A DNA stretch of 5,188 bases from Chloroflexota bacterium (GTDB taxonomy: Bacteria; Chloroflexota; Dehalococcoidia; Lucifugimonadales; Australimonadaceae), in assembly GCA_022574265.1 (NCBI GenBank), contig JACZSI010000128.1, positions 1 through 5,188 of the forward strand, in the 5' to 3' direction. The position numbers were made by a program, and so were the translations under genes. Under the pieces are notes generated by a model. The model was given only the letters and a program-made list of their open reading frames with translations. It was not told the DNA's origin and ran no database searches. Of this stretch, positions 4,859-5,188 are shown in pieces (the first letter of the stretch is position 1; the number at the start of each line of letters is the position of its first letter).

Positions 4859-5188
4859 ATGGTCGAAGCGGCCAAGAAGCTGGAGGTCCCGCGCTTCTCC
4901 CTGGAGGAGCGCGAGCGCCGCTGGGCGCGCGTCCGCGGCCTGATGGACCGCGACGGCATCGACGTGCTCGTCGCACCGCCGAATACCGGCCACTGGGACC
5001 ACTTCCAGGCCAACGTCCGGTACCTCACCGGCCTCGGCGGCAACTGCGTCGAGGCCGCCGCCGTCTTCCCGCGCGACGGCGAGGTGAGCGGCATCGTCGT
5101 CTCCGTCCCGCCACTGGACGTCCACCTCGGCTCGCAGGACTGGGTGAGCGACGTCCGCGACTGCGGCCGCTTCTTCGGCAAAGGCATC
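4859..5188 (+). CDS. M24 (creatinase/Xaa-Pro peptidase) family protein, N-terminal part
   Basis: The first 110 residues of a protein that runs off the right edge. They match the N-terminal creatinase/prolidase domain: a leading helix with FSLEERERRWARVRGLM (13-29), the strand DGIDVLVAPP (32-41), then ANVRYLTGLGG (51-61) containing the hallmark YLTG, and a hydrophobic strand (EAAAVFP, 65-71). In full-length relatives of about 370-420 residues this domain helps dimerisation and substrate binding, and the C-terminal pita-bread domain carries the dimetal site. That catalytic part is outside the window. So prolidase, creatinase-like C-N hydrolase and non-peptidase members cannot be told apart. It is the second gene of the cupin operon. 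Confidence 0.85.
   Translation, partial: MVEAAKKLEVPRFSLEERERRWARVRGLMDRDGIDVLVAPPNTGHWDHFQANVRYLTGLGGNCVEAAAVFPRDGEVSGIVVSVPPLDVHLGSQDWVSDVRDCGRFFGKGI

Overview
The window is a GC-rich bacterial segment, probably a chromosomal piece from an uncultured lineage. It holds six protein genes, five complete and one cut by the right edge. No rRNA, tRNA, CRISPR array, transposase or phage gene was seen. The mix of a Gfo/Idh/MocA oxidoreductase, a haem-oxygenase-like diiron protein, an EthD-like barrel protein, a cyclase-family amidohydrolase, a cupin and a creatinase/prolidase-type protein, with REP-like palindromes between genes, resembles Chloroflexota of the Dehalococcoidia/SAR202 type. That placement comes from gene content and repeat style remembered from such genomes, is an inference, and has no marker gene behind it.

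Left part (16-2437, minus strand): three genes run leftward in the order 250-aa diiron-oxidase-like protein, 117-aa dimeric alpha/beta-barrel protein, 402-aa NAD(P)-dependent oxidoreductase. The gaps are 30 and 76 nt, so they probably form one operon; the larger gap holds a perfect 8-bp hairpin. Centre (2438-2739): a 302-bp divergent intergenic region carries a REP-like inverted repeat and must hold the promoters of both directions. On the plus strand (2740-3387) follows a metal-dependent cyclase-family hydrolase with all expected metal ligands visible.

Right part: 3388-4298 is 911 bp without a credible gene, but it is far from featureless. It contains (i) a hairpin directly behind the cyclase stop codon, (ii) a 3491-3664 segment with several long, mutually exclusive complementary pairings and a T7 tract on the minus strand, a candidate structured RNA or decayed mobile element, and (iii) a mosaic block of repeats at 3714-4230 built from REP-like palindromes, double hairpins and a 64-bp exact duplication. 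Behind it, at 4299, starts a probable two-gene operon: a single-domain cupin (4299-4835) and, 23 nt later, the N-terminal part of an M24/creatinase-type protein (4859 to the window end).

Together the genes look like small-molecule catabolism: an oxygen-using diiron enzyme, an NAD(P)-dependent dehydrogenase, an amide/lactam or ring-opening hydrolase, a cupin and a C-N hydrolase-like protein. No substrate can be named from sequence alone. The most unusual material is non-coding, in 3388-4298.
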